Shown here: in pieces, positions 22,718 to 28,130 of the stretch
Layout of the letters: every line of letters starts with the position of its first letter
Numbering within the stretch: the stretch's first letter is position 1
From: a virus
Reading direction: 5' to 3' (one strand)
Virus record (IMG/VR): IMGVR_UViG_3300042934_001305
Location: 1 to 30,622 of that record
DNA: 30,622 bases
Made by a program: the position numbers and the translations under genes
Notes under the pieces: model-generated
What the model saw: the letters and a program-made list of their open reading frames with translations, nothing else
The model's database searches: none
Told to the model about the DNA's origin: nothing

Positions 22718-22746
22718 ATATTCGGTAATTAAAAGGAAATACCTGC
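22718..22746 (-). promoter_or_regulatory. Sigma-H-like promoter of the WYL-domain gene
   Basis: On the minus strand, GCAGGTATT, then 11 bases, then ACCGAATAT. This fits the sigma-H consensus RNAGGAWWW-N11-12-RNNGAATWW with a single mismatch (T for A). The -10 ends 24 bases before the start codon at 22693. The same element with the same spacing precedes the next two genes. Confidence 0.6.
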
Positions 22747-22761
22747 TAATCGCCGCTAAAG

Positions 22762-22780
22762 AAAAAGAGCCTAATAGCTC
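22762..22780 (-). terminator. Weak terminator after the 97-aa gene
   Basis: GAGC (22767-22770) pairs with GCTC (22777-22780), and TTTTTC follows on the minus strand. The stem is short but the T-run is good and it lies 18 bases after the stop codon. Confidence 0.45.
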
Positions 22781-22797
22781 ATCTTCACTACTATTAT

Positions 22798-23091
22798 TTA
22801 TTTGGGATCTGTGACATCAGATCCAAGGTGCACGGTTCTCTTATCGCGGTAAATCTCAATACTGTTTAATGCTTTCCCTAATTCTTCACTTGTTGAATCT
22901 AAATTGTACTCTATCTTCTCTACTAAATCATTTATATTCTTTCTCAACTTTGCAATATTTGTTGCTAGATATCCATCCATTTTTGCTCGAGAATTTTCAT
23001 AATACCTTCCATTCTCTAAGTTTTTTAGTATATACTCAATATCTCCTAGCTCACTTGTATATTTCTTTCTAATATCTGTTGCTTTATCCAC
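22798..23091 (-). CDS. Small helical protein of the accessory cassette, 97 aa
   Basis: The GTG at 23091 is taken as start, because AAAGGAG lies nine bases upstream; the frame is open six more codons from a TTG with no site of its own. The product looks nearly all helical and charged, with TDIRKKYTSELGDIEYILKN, an AKLRKNINDLVEKIE repeat-like helix and LDSTSEELGKALNSIEIYRD, then a polar C-terminal tail. It may form a coiled coil or helical hairpin. There is no membrane segment and no family I recognise. It sits between the WYL-like and nuclease-like genes and has its own sigma-H-like promoter, so it is probably co-regulated with them and could be a partner or inhibitor. Confidence 0.65.
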   Translation of the reverse strand: MDKATDIRKKYTSELGDIEYILKNLENGRYYENSRAKMDGYLATNIAKLRKNINDLVEKIEYNLDSTSEELGKALNSIEIYRDKRTVHLGSDVTDPK

Positions 23092-23114
23092 CAAACCATC
23101 TCCTTTCAATTACC

Positions 23115-23143
23115 ATATTCGGCAATTAAAAGGAGTATCCTGC
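23115..23143 (-). promoter_or_regulatory. Sigma-H-like promoter of the 97-aa gene
   Basis: On the minus strand, GCAGGATAC, 11 bases, then GCCGAATAT, matching RNAGGAWWW-N11-12-RNNGAATWW except the last -35 base. The spacer TCCTTTTAATT is identical to that of the WYL-gene promoter. The -10 ends 23 bases before the GTG start. TGCCGAA also fits the Spo0A-box core TGNCGAA. Confidence 0.65.
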
Positions 23144-23149
23144 CAATAT

Positions 23150-23176
23150 CAAAAATAAAAGAGCATGTCAGCTCTT
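23150..23176 (-). terminator. Terminator of the nuclease-like gene
   Basis: AAGAGC (23159-23164) pairs with GCTCTT (23171-23176) around a 6-nt loop, and the minus-strand tail is TTATTTTT. It starts 26 bases after the stop codon at 23203. Confidence 0.7.
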
Positions 23177-23202
23177 AGTATCGGAACTATTAATAGTTCA
23201 AA

Positions 23203-24429
23203 TTATTCCTCAAATTTTAGTAACCCTATATTCTCAGACAGTAGTTTTATACAATCATTAGTATCAATTTCACTCTTTTTATATCTCTCATATATTCTTA
23301 ATAATGTTGGTGTTTCCACTATGAGGCTTTTGTTCCTTTCAGCAAGAGTAACTTGCTTTGCGTGAACTGGTTCTCTCTGGCTTAATGGCTTACTCTTTTG
23401 ATGTGCCATTATCAACAACGCTTTAACATTCGTTTCATTCTTATCAGGATGTTCATCTAAATAGTTTTGAAAATGTACATCAAGCTGAGATATATTTTCA
23501 GATTTAACATTGTGATTTACGCCCTTAATTTCACCTATGAATGTCAAATCTCCTATTTCTATTATAAAGTCTTCCTGTCTTTTATCTTCAAAACCACTTA
23601 GGGTACAATCAAGCATATGTTCTAGTATTTCGAATACTATTTTCACTAAAAAATCACCACTTGAATAAATAATTGATTTAAGCTCATTATTCCTAGCAAT
23701 GACTTTTGAAGCCTCCTCGATATTCTTATTAGCATCACCTATTAGTTTTAGATTATGATTTATTAAATCATTTTTTTCTCGATCATCAAACATATTCAAT
23801 TCTTTTACCCAAATTGGGATATCTTCTTGCTCGTTTATGAGCCCTGCTGCCTTTAAAAAGTCATTAACATCATTTACTTTTAAATTAAGAGTTGTTATTA
23901 TTAATCGTTCTCTTAGCATAGCAGATGTTATTTTTTTACTATGGTTTGATATAGTTAATGTCTTAAAAGATATTAACGGTGTCTTGTCATTAAAATAAAA
24001 TGATGCGTTAATTGTTTTTCCATTAATATTTGTTGATGTATTTTCATATAACAAGCATTTATCAGGTATACCGATTAAACTCTTCAAGATATTTACCAAA
24101 TAATCCAGCATATTTTTCAATTCGCTACTCTTTATATACCTTGAACTAGAATTAGCATACTCATATAGAAATGATACATTTACTGGGAATTTAACAATAA
24201 AAGTAGATTTCTTAGAATTCCCTATCATTATTCCTAAATTACGCAAATCATTTATACAATTAATACTGGCCTGAGTATTTGCCCTAGATCTCCAAATATT
24301 CTCATCACTTAAATCTATTAAATTAAACTCAAATTCGTCTAGTGACTTGGGCTCTTCTAATTTGCTGAAAATTATATCGCTTAAATTGGAATTTTCATTT
24401 TTCCCACTATAAGAAATAATCTGAATCAT
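23203..24429 (-). CDS. Nuclease-like protein with C-terminal PD-(D/E)xK fold
   Basis: The 408-aa product has two parts. The N-terminal 260 residues (FNLIDLSDENIWRSRANTQA, then STFIVKFPVNVSFLYEY, and helical NLKLIGDANKNIEEASKVI near 230) are unlike anything I can name. From about 262 the sequence fits a PD-(D/E)xK nuclease. It has a helix Glu270 in VFEILEHML, Asp287 in QEDF, the core Glu300-x-Lys302 in IGEIKG, Gln315 in SQLDVHF, and a later REPVH segment with LIVETPTLLRIYERY. Such domains act on DNA or RNA in restriction and abortive defence. GGAGGGG precedes the ATG. It is the first gene of the accessory cassette and has its own promoter and terminator. Confidence 0.7.
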   Translation of the reverse strand: MIQIISYSGKNENSNLSDIIFSKLEEPKSLDEFEFNLIDLSDENIWRSRANTQASINCINDLRNLGIMIGNSKKSTFIVKFPVNVSFLYEYANSSSRYIKSSELKNMLDYLVNILKSLIGIPDKCLLYENTSTNINGKTINASFYFNDKTPLISFKTLTISNHSKKITSAMLRERLIITTLNLKVNDVNDFLKAAGLINEQEDIPIWVKELNMFDDREKNDLINHNLKLIGDANKNIEEASKVIARNNELKSIIYSSGDFLVKIVFEILEHMLDCTLSGFEDKRQEDFIIEIGDLTFIGEIKGVNHNVKSENISQLDVHFQNYLDEHPDKNETNVKALLIMAHQKSKPLSQREPVHAKQVTLAERNKSLIVETPTLLRIYERYKKSEIDTNDCIKLLSENIGLLKFEE

Positions 24430-24452
24430 ATAACCCCTCCTTCATTTTACTC

Positions 24453-24481
24453 ATATTCTACAATCAAATGAAAATTCCTTT
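24453..24481 (-). promoter_or_regulatory. Sigma-H-like promoter of the nuclease-like gene
   Basis: On the minus strand, AAAGGAATT, 11 bases (TTCATTTGATT), then GTAGAATAT, a full match to RNAGGAWWW-N11-12-RNNGAATWW. The -10 ends 23 bases before the start codon at 24429, as at the other two genes. Confidence 0.7.
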
Positions 24482-24526
24482 TTACACCGGACCCCGCACG
24501 GAGGATTATGTTGAGTCCCTAAAATA

Positions 24527-24625
24527 TTAATTTTTAAAGCATTTACTAAACGGACAATAAAAGCTTAACCCTGTCCATGTACTCCAGATGCATTTATAGC
24601 ACTTGTGTTTCTTCAATCCTGTCAT
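24527..24625 (-). CDS. Tiny cysteine-rich phage protein, 32 aa
   Basis: A 32-codon frame starts with ATG at 24625 behind AGAAGGTGATG. The product has four cysteines in a CYKC and YCPFSKC arrangement around IWSTWTGLSF, with a basic start (TGLKKHK) and end (FKN). The layout K-C-x2-C-x-W-(x)n-W-T-G-(x)n-C-x5-C is one I recall from small clostridial phage proteins. It suggests a small zinc-binding knuckle. Its function is unknown; RNA or protein binding is possible. It lies just downstream of a terminator hairpin and upstream of the nuclease-like unit. Confidence 0.65.
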   Translation of the reverse strand: MTGLKKHKCYKCIWSTWTGLSFYCPFSKCFKN

Positions 24626-24653
24626 ATCATCACCTTCTAAAATTGCATAATAA

Positions 24654-24679
24654 AAGCCGCAAGGTTTCCCAAACGGCTT
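24654..24679 (-). terminator. Terminator-like hairpin downstream of the first repeat copy
   Basis: AAGCCG (24654-24659) pairs with CGGCTT (24674-24679) around a 14-nt loop, and TTATTATG follows on the minus strand. It lies 46 bases downstream of the repeat at 24726-24746. Confidence 0.55.
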
Positions 24680-24725
24680 CAATCAATATCTTTATAGCTT
24701 ATAAGTTATCATAGAAAGTCAATGG

Positions 24726-24746
24726 TGTCAGTCACATCAAAGTCAC
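24726..24746 (-). promoter_or_regulatory. 21-bp repeat, copy 1, with two AGTCAC half-sites
   Basis: This block is identical to 25950-25970 at 20 of 21 positions. On the plus strand it holds AGTCAC at 24730-24735 and 24741-24746, an 11-bp period. On the minus strand it reads GTGACT-(x)n-GTGACT and ends in CTGACA, which could serve as a -35. A clear -10 is lacking here. Confidence 0.6.
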
Positions 24747-24778
24747 ATTGTTTATAAATTCCTTTTTTCGTTGATTTG

Positions 24779-24886
24779 AGTTGGACATATCTTAATAAAG
24801 TGTTAAACTCACTTTTTAGAGTTTCTTCTTATATATACACTATATTTAAAATACATGAGTTTAACATAGCTCTTTTATGTCCAACT
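24779..24886. repeat. Two nested perfect 11-bp inverted repeats
   Basis: The outer arms AGTTGGACATA (24779-24789) and TATGTCCAACT (24876-24886), and the inner arms TGTTAAACTCA (24801-24811) and TGAGTTTAACA (24856-24866), are both perfect. The inner motif half AAACTC also recurs inverted as GAGTTT at 24819-24824, giving a local dyad with an 8-bp spacer. The centre is very AT-rich. It lies just after the gene ending at 24905 and contains no gene. It may be an operator or recombinase region. Confidence 0.65.
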
Positions 24887-24904
24887 GCTTAACAAATAAA
24901 AAGA

Positions 24905-25282
24905 TTATAGGTTTTTGCATAATCTTACAACAGTTATCCATGCAGCTTTTCCTATGTTGAAATTGTATAGAACTTTAGCAAGTTGATGTAAAGCTAATGT
25001 ATCTACTGTATTGCATGATGAAATAATAATGTCAGTAACATCATTTGAGATATATTTGCGCTCTCCTTGCTTACCATTGGACTTTATCCTGTAACCTTCG
25101 TTGTTAAGAAATTCTACTACCTTAGCAGAGCTCTGCATCTCAATGTATTTAATCCTAATCATGTCTTCTATTCCTTCATAGTTTTCCTGTAGTACTTGAC
25201 TGACTTTATCTCTTACATCTCTTAGTTCATTAATTTTCTCATCTAAAGAATCTATCGTTATTACCTTCACTGGGCTAGCCAT
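24905..25282 (-). CDS. Partner gene of the small recombinase, 125 aa, unknown
   Basis: The product begins MASPVKVITID and then a long helix (DEKINELRDVRDKVSQVLQE). A possible winged-helix part follows: EDMIRIKYIEMQSSAKVVEF, then LNNEGYRIKSNGKQGERKYI and SNDVTDIIIS. A C-terminal hydrophobic helix ends in CKNL. The middle has the look of a helix-turn-helix with a wing, so DNA binding is plausible, but no family is recognised. The start, with AAGAGGTGAT before the ATG, is six bases from the recombinase stop, so the two are probably one transcript. The gene could be a recombination directionality factor or a regulator, which is inference. Confidence 0.65.
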   Translation of the reverse strand: MASPVKVITIDSLDEKINELRDVRDKVSQVLQENYEGIEDMIRIKYIEMQSSAKVVEFLNNEGYRIKSNGKQGERKYISNDVTDIIISSCNTVDTLALHQLAKVLYNFNIGKAAWITVVRLCKNL

Positions 25283-25288
25283 TTAATA

Positions 25289-25852
25289 TCACCTCTTATT
25301 ATTTTTCTTAAAACTTAACTTCATCATGATCTTATCTTTGGTTTCCTGGACTACCCCTATATATCTCAAAGTAGTGGTTATATCGGAGTGGTTAAGTATT
25401 TCTTTTATTGCAGCAATGTCCTTGGACTGTTGATAGAGCCAATATCCAAAAGTCTTTCTCATTGTATGGGTACCTATATTGTCTAGTCCGAAATGGGCAG
25501 CTGCTTCATTGAGAATTTCATATGCTCTGGTTCTTGTAATTGGTCTATTTAGACCTTGCCTTGAGATAAATAGATACTCATAATCTTTTTTATCATCAAT
25601 GTAGTTTTTTAATATTTCCTTAAGCTCATCATGTATAGGGAATCGCTTTTCTTTATTTGTCTTTTTTTCATGGAGATATATATAGTCTTTATCTTTCACA
25701 TCCCTTACACGCATTGTAAGGATATCCGAAACCCTCAGACCGGAATAAATGCCTGTTGTAAATAGAGCATGATCTCTTCTATTTTTAGCATATAAAAAGT
25801 CAATAATATCATTGAGTAAATCAAGATCTCTAATAGGTTCTACTGTATTCAT
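25289..25852 (-). CDS. Tyrosine recombinase, catalytic domain only
   Basis: The ATG at 25852 follows AGGTG by six bases, so it is preferred over the GTG at 25861. The 187-aa product has all residues of the tyrosine recombinase active site: Arg40 in YSGLRVSDIL, Lys64 in EKKTNKEKRF, His129 and Arg132 in HTMRK, His155 in LNHSD and Tyr164 in TLRYIGV. Usual phage integrases have 300-400 aa, with an N-terminal arm-binding and a core-binding domain. Here only about 20 residues precede the catalytic domain. It is encoded between the late regulator and the accessory cassette, not near a lysogeny module. It may resolve multimers, invert or excise a segment, or regulate. Catalytic ability is likely; the site is unknown. 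Confidence 0.88.
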   Translation of the reverse strand: MNTVEPIRDLDLLNDIIDFLYAKNRRDHALFTTGIYSGLRVSDILTMRVRDVKDKDYIYLHEKKTNKEKRFPIHDELKEILKNYIDDKKDYEYLFISRQGLNRPITRTRAYEILNEAAAHFGLDNIGTHTMRKTFGYWLYQQSKDIAAIKEILNHSDITTTLRYIGVVQETKDKIMMKLSFKKNNKR

Positions 25853-25880
25853 CTTCTTCACCTGCCTTTCATTGAAATAT

Positions 25881-25905
25881 AAAAAGCTCGGGGGTTACCC
25901 GAGCT
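25881..25905 (-). terminator. Strong terminator between the sigma-like gene and the recombinase
   Basis: AGCTCGGG (25885-25892) pairs with CCCGAGCT (25898-25905) around a 5-nt loop, followed by TTTTTATATTT on the minus strand. It lies 44 bases downstream of the second 21-bp repeat. Confidence 0.85.
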
Positions 25906-25926
25906 CTGCATAAAATTCTTAATATC

Positions 25927-25955
25927 ATAATAATGCTGTTTTTCAATATTGTCAG
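25927..25955 (-). promoter_or_regulatory. Possible activator-dependent promoter at the second repeat
   Basis: On the minus strand CTGACA (25955-25950), a 17-base spacer, then TATTAT (25932-25927). The two GTGACT half-sites overlap and precede the -35. A promoter here would start RNA just before the terminator at 25905, so it would need read-through to express the recombinase. Confidence 0.4.
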
Positions 25956-25970
25956 TCACATAAAAGTCAC
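25950..25970 (-). promoter_or_regulatory. 21-bp repeat, copy 2, over the sigma-like gene's stop codon
   Basis: This copy carries AGTCAC on the plus strand at 25954-25959 and 25965-25970, again 11 bp apart, and overlaps the final codons and TGA of the gene at 25956. It differs from copy 1 at a single base. Confidence 0.6.
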
Positions 25971-26387
25971 TTTCTTGTGCTTGCTGCTTATATTCTTAAT
26001 ATAACCGATATCATAAAGCAGCTCATCAGCTATAGCTTGCAGACACATTCCTTTTATATCTCTCATGTATACCACCTTATATTCTAGTCCGTCCAGCTGC
26101 ATTACTTTCTGGAATATCTCTTTTTCTAGTTTCTTTAAGTTCTCTATTGTCCACGTTTCATGTTCTATCATACTCTCATATTTTTGAAGACAATAGTATA
26201 TCCTGTCCAAGCTCATTGCATTGCCATTCCCACTTGGCATTCCCTCATATTCAATGCTGCTGATCTCACGCGGAGCATCCTTATGTAGTAGCTTCTTATA
26301 ATAGTTAAAATTCTCTTCCGCTATCTCCAAATACCTCTCATGCATTTCTCTTTGTATTACTATATTCTTGAATGAACCATAATCCAT
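25956..26387 (-). CDS. Sigma-like / ArpU-like late transcription regulator
   Basis: The 143-aa product begins with a helical part of the type seen in phage sigma-70-like regulators (ERYLEIAEENFNYYKKLLHK). A middle helix follows (LDRIYYCLQKYESMIEHETW and onward), then a region-4-like helix-turn-helix at about 98-135. The latter reads LDGLEYKVVYMRDIKGMCLQ then AIADELLYDIGYIKNIS. Its size and layout fit the ArpU/RinA/DUF1492 group, which turn on late gene transcription in Firmicute phages. The gene lies between the early region and the terminase block, where such regulators sit. Its 3' end overlaps a repeat that may be its own target. The HTH is clear; late activation is inferred. Confidence 0.75.
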   Translation of the reverse strand: MDYGSFKNIVIQREMHERYLEIAEENFNYYKKLLHKDAPREISSIEYEGMPSGNGNAMSLDRIYYCLQKYESMIEHETWTIENLKKLEKEIFQKVMQLDGLEYKVVYMRDIKGMCLQAIADELLYDIGYIKNISSKHKKVTFM

Positions 26388-26426
26388 GTGACTCCCACCT
26401 TTTCTTTATTCTTCCAACAAATCTAA

Positions 26427-26460
26427 TATAAAAGGCACTATCCGTCCCAAGGATAGTGCC
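26427..26460 (-). terminator. Strong terminator after the 56-aa gene
   Basis: GGCACTATCC (26434-26443) and GGATAGTGCC (26451-26460) are perfect complements with a 7-nt loop, followed by TTTTATATTA on the minus strand. It separates the early genes from the sigma-like gene. Confidence 0.88.
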
Positions 26461-26478
26461 TCCGCTCTTCGGTCAGCT

Positions 26479-26649
26479 CTATTTCAACTTATCTTTTTCG
26501 CTAAATTCTGTTTTAGAAATCAGTTCTCCATTTACATGTTTCATTGATATTTCAAAGTAATCTTGTTTATCTAATCTTTCAATGCAATCAACTAATTCAC
26601 TAACTTTTATAACAATTTGCTTTTTTAATTTACTTGTTTTCTGTTCCAA
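26479..26649 (-). CDS. Small charged protein with TTG start, 56 aa
   Basis: The frame begins with TTG at 26649 behind AGGAGGGG and ends with TAG 19 bases before a strong terminator. The product is charged and probably helix-strand: EQKTSKLKKQIVIKVSELVD, then CIERLDKQDYFEISMKHVNG and ELISKTEF. I do not recognise a family. The good ribosome site, coherent composition and the terminator make it likely to be a real early gene. It sits just upstream of the sigma-like regulator, opposite in orientation to the plus-strand peptide gene at 26846. Confidence 0.6.
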   Translation of the reverse strand: MEQKTSKLKKQIVIKVSELVDCIERLDKQDYFEISMKHVNGELISKTEFSEKDKLK

Positions 26650-26845
26650 CTAATCCCCTCCTAATTCATTCCAATGCAGTATTGTGCTGTTACTAAACAA
26701 AAAACTAATCACCAATTGTTCTATCTCAATATATAACTTCATAGTATATTATTGGGCTGGAGGTTATGCATACACGTCTTTTGGTTATTGGGTGTCACAA
26801 TGTATTTGTGAGGTCAACCCCATTAATATGAGAGGTGGTATGTGT

Positions 26846-26968
26846 ATGAAAGATTACCTTGATATCATTAAGGACGTCCTTAATATACTTATTTCTGTTG
26901 TCACTTTGTATACGCTTCATAAGGCAAATAAGAAGCCTGCAAAGAAACGACATAGAAAATATGCATAA
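26846..26968 (+). CDS. Small membrane peptide with basic tail, 40 aa
   Basis: On the plus strand, ATG at 26846 follows AGAGGTGG at good spacing; the frame is open 54 codons upstream, but that part has no ribosome site and unlike composition. The 40-aa peptide has a short acidic start (MKDYLDIIKD), then a hydrophobic helix (VLNILISVVTLYTLH), then a strongly basic tail (KANKKPAKKRHRKYA). One membrane helix followed by a lysine/arginine tail is the common shape of type I toxin peptides in Firmicute prophages. It stands alone against the main direction of transcription. No antitoxin RNA was located. A holin-like or signalling peptide is also possible. Confidence 0.55.
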   Translation: MKDYLDIIKDVLNILISVVTLYTLHKANKKPAKKRHRKYA

Positions 26969-27007
26969 CTCATCATGATAACCTCTTGCCCGCTATTGTT
27001 TTCCCCT

Positions 27008-27181
27008 TCATTCTCTCCATTGCTGCTCCCAGCATTCATCGCAATCAGCATTTTCACAGTTGCTTACATCAAAATTTTTATCCACCGCTTCAAGTCCAAA
27101 GAAGGATATCGGACAGCTGTTCTCAATGATTTCATTCTCATCACCATCGCTTATAATTACTGCTTTGTCAATTAACCTCAT
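27008..27181 (-). CDS. Small acidic cysteine-containing phage protein, 57 aa
   Basis: The ATG at 27181 is preceded by AAAGGGGGA, while the longer open frame to 27259 is shadowed by the DnaD-like gene. The 57-aa product begins MRLIDKAVIISDGDENEIIE, and its C-terminus has three cysteines in CENADCDECWEQQW. The MRLID start and a C-terminal CDECW are common in small clostridial phage proteins without known function. Metal binding by the three cysteines is possible. The gene starts within the last 14 bases of the replication gene (27168-28103), so translation is coupled. Confidence 0.65.
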   Translation of the reverse strand: MRLIDKAVIISDGDENEIIENSCPISFFGLEAVDKNFDVSNCENADCDECWEQQWRE

Positions 27182-28103
27182 TGCTATTCCCCCTTTGCTG
27201 GCTAGTACTAGAATCTTGCTTATCCTGGCGCTCTGCCATGAACTTTTCAAAATCTTCATCGCTCAATGTGTTTTCACTTTTGGTCTTGTTCAACAAAATT
27301 TCCTCAAGTGCATCCCCATCATAGCTCCTGTTTTTGAAATTGCTAAACGTTCTCACATTATTCTTACCTACAACTTCTTTGCCTTTACTTGAGGCATTAG
27401 ATTTATTGCTCTGATTCTTCTTATCCATCCAATCTCTCTTAATCGCTTCTGCCTCTGATCTAGTCTTCACCCCTGACTTTTCAAAGGACTTCAATATGCC
27501 TTCAATGTAGCTCATGGTTCTCTTCCCTTGCAGCACAGATTCCTCAATGGCGAAAACAATAGCATCCGCTTCCATCACTGTCAGCCAATCCTGCATCTTT
27601 TGATACTCAAGAGTAGTGATCAAATGGATATTATTGCTGAATACTTCCTGAATCTTCTTAAGTCCAAGATCATAATCCTCACCCGCGCTTTCTACTACAA
27701 CTACTAATTCTTTTTCTTTTAGTTTATTTATGTCATCAGCTTTGGTATCAGTATTGGTATCAACTTGGGTATCAGTATTGGTATCAGCTTTGGTATCATT
27801 ATTTGATACCAATTTTGAATTATAGAGCTCAATAATGTGATATTTCGTAGGATCATTTTTCCTATTTCCACTCTTAAAGTCTATTAGGCCTTTAACTTTG
27901 AGTTCGTTTCTTGCTGCTTTTAGTGTATTTTCTGAAATACCTATCAATCCACATAAGGATGTGTTAGTCCGCTGGAACCAGCTTATCCAACAGCAACTAT
28001 TGTTTATTTGCAATAAAGTATAATAAAGCAATTTTGCCATTGGGGACAAACTGTTTGCCTGCAACCAAGCATAGAAGGCATTCAATTGTAAAATGAAGTT
28101 CAT
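27168..28103 (-). CDS. DnaD-like replication initiation protein
   Basis: The 311-aa product has an N-terminal winged-helix part (about 1-95) with LSPMAKLLYYTLLQINNSC, RTNTSLCGLIGISENTLKAA and ARNELKVKGLID, like phage replication initiators. A Thr/Asp repeat linker follows (about 103-124), then a DnaD-like domain at about 143-217. This includes YDLGLKKIQEVF, LEYQKMQDWL, MEADAIVFAIEESVLQGKR and the diagnostic YIEGILKSF. A polar, charged tail ends the protein. DnaD-type proteins bind origin DNA and help load the helicase. The linker is encoded by 12-bp iterons that may be the origin itself, as in lambda O. It sits in the early region with no separate helicase-loader gene seen. Confidence 0.85.
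   Translation of the reverse strand: MNFILQLNAFYAWLQANSLSPMAKLLYYTLLQINNSCCWISWFQRTNTSLCGLIGISENTLKAARNELKVKGLIDFKSGNRKNDPTKYHIIELYNSKLVSNNDTKADTNTDTQVDTNTDTKADDINKLKEKELVVVVESAGEDYDLGLKKIQEVFSNNIHLITTLEYQKMQDWLTVMEADAIVFAIEESVLQGKRTMSYIEGILKSFEKSGVKTRSEAEAIKRDWMDKKNQSNKSNASSKGKEVVGKNNVRTFSNFKNRSYDGDALEEILLNKTKSENTLSDEDFEKFMAERQDKQDSSTSQQRGNSNEVN
27732..27810. repeat. 12-bp iterons inside the DnaD-like gene, candidate replication origin
   Basis: GGTATCA occurs at 27744, 27756, 27768, 27780 and 27792, exactly 12 bp apart. A degenerate copy lies at 27732 (GTCATCA), and an inverted copy TGATACC at 27804-27810 keeps the same pitch. AT-rich DNA lies on both sides. The repeats encode the Thr/Asp linker. 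Internal iterons in a phage initiator gene are a typical origin layout. Confidence 0.6.
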
Positions 28104-28130
28104 ATTATCTCTCCTATCTATAATGAGAGT

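Noticed and set aside
24779-24886. Reading the nested dyad as a small transposon-like (MITE) insertion
   Set aside because: No target-site duplication is visible next to the outer arms, and a MITE would not predict the inner perfect arms.
24726-25970. AGTCAC direct repeats resemble the arm-type sites of lambda integrase
   Set aside because: The local recombinase has no N-terminal arm-binding domain, and the motif is short enough to match by chance.
26684-26845. Longer 94-codon form of the plus-strand membrane peptide
   Set aside because: The extension has no ribosome site and an atypical composition, while the ATG at 26846 has AGAGGTGG at normal spacing.
27732-27810. Reading the 12-bp repeats as a CRISPR-like array
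   Set aside because: The units are far too short, contiguous and coding, with no spacers and no cas genes.
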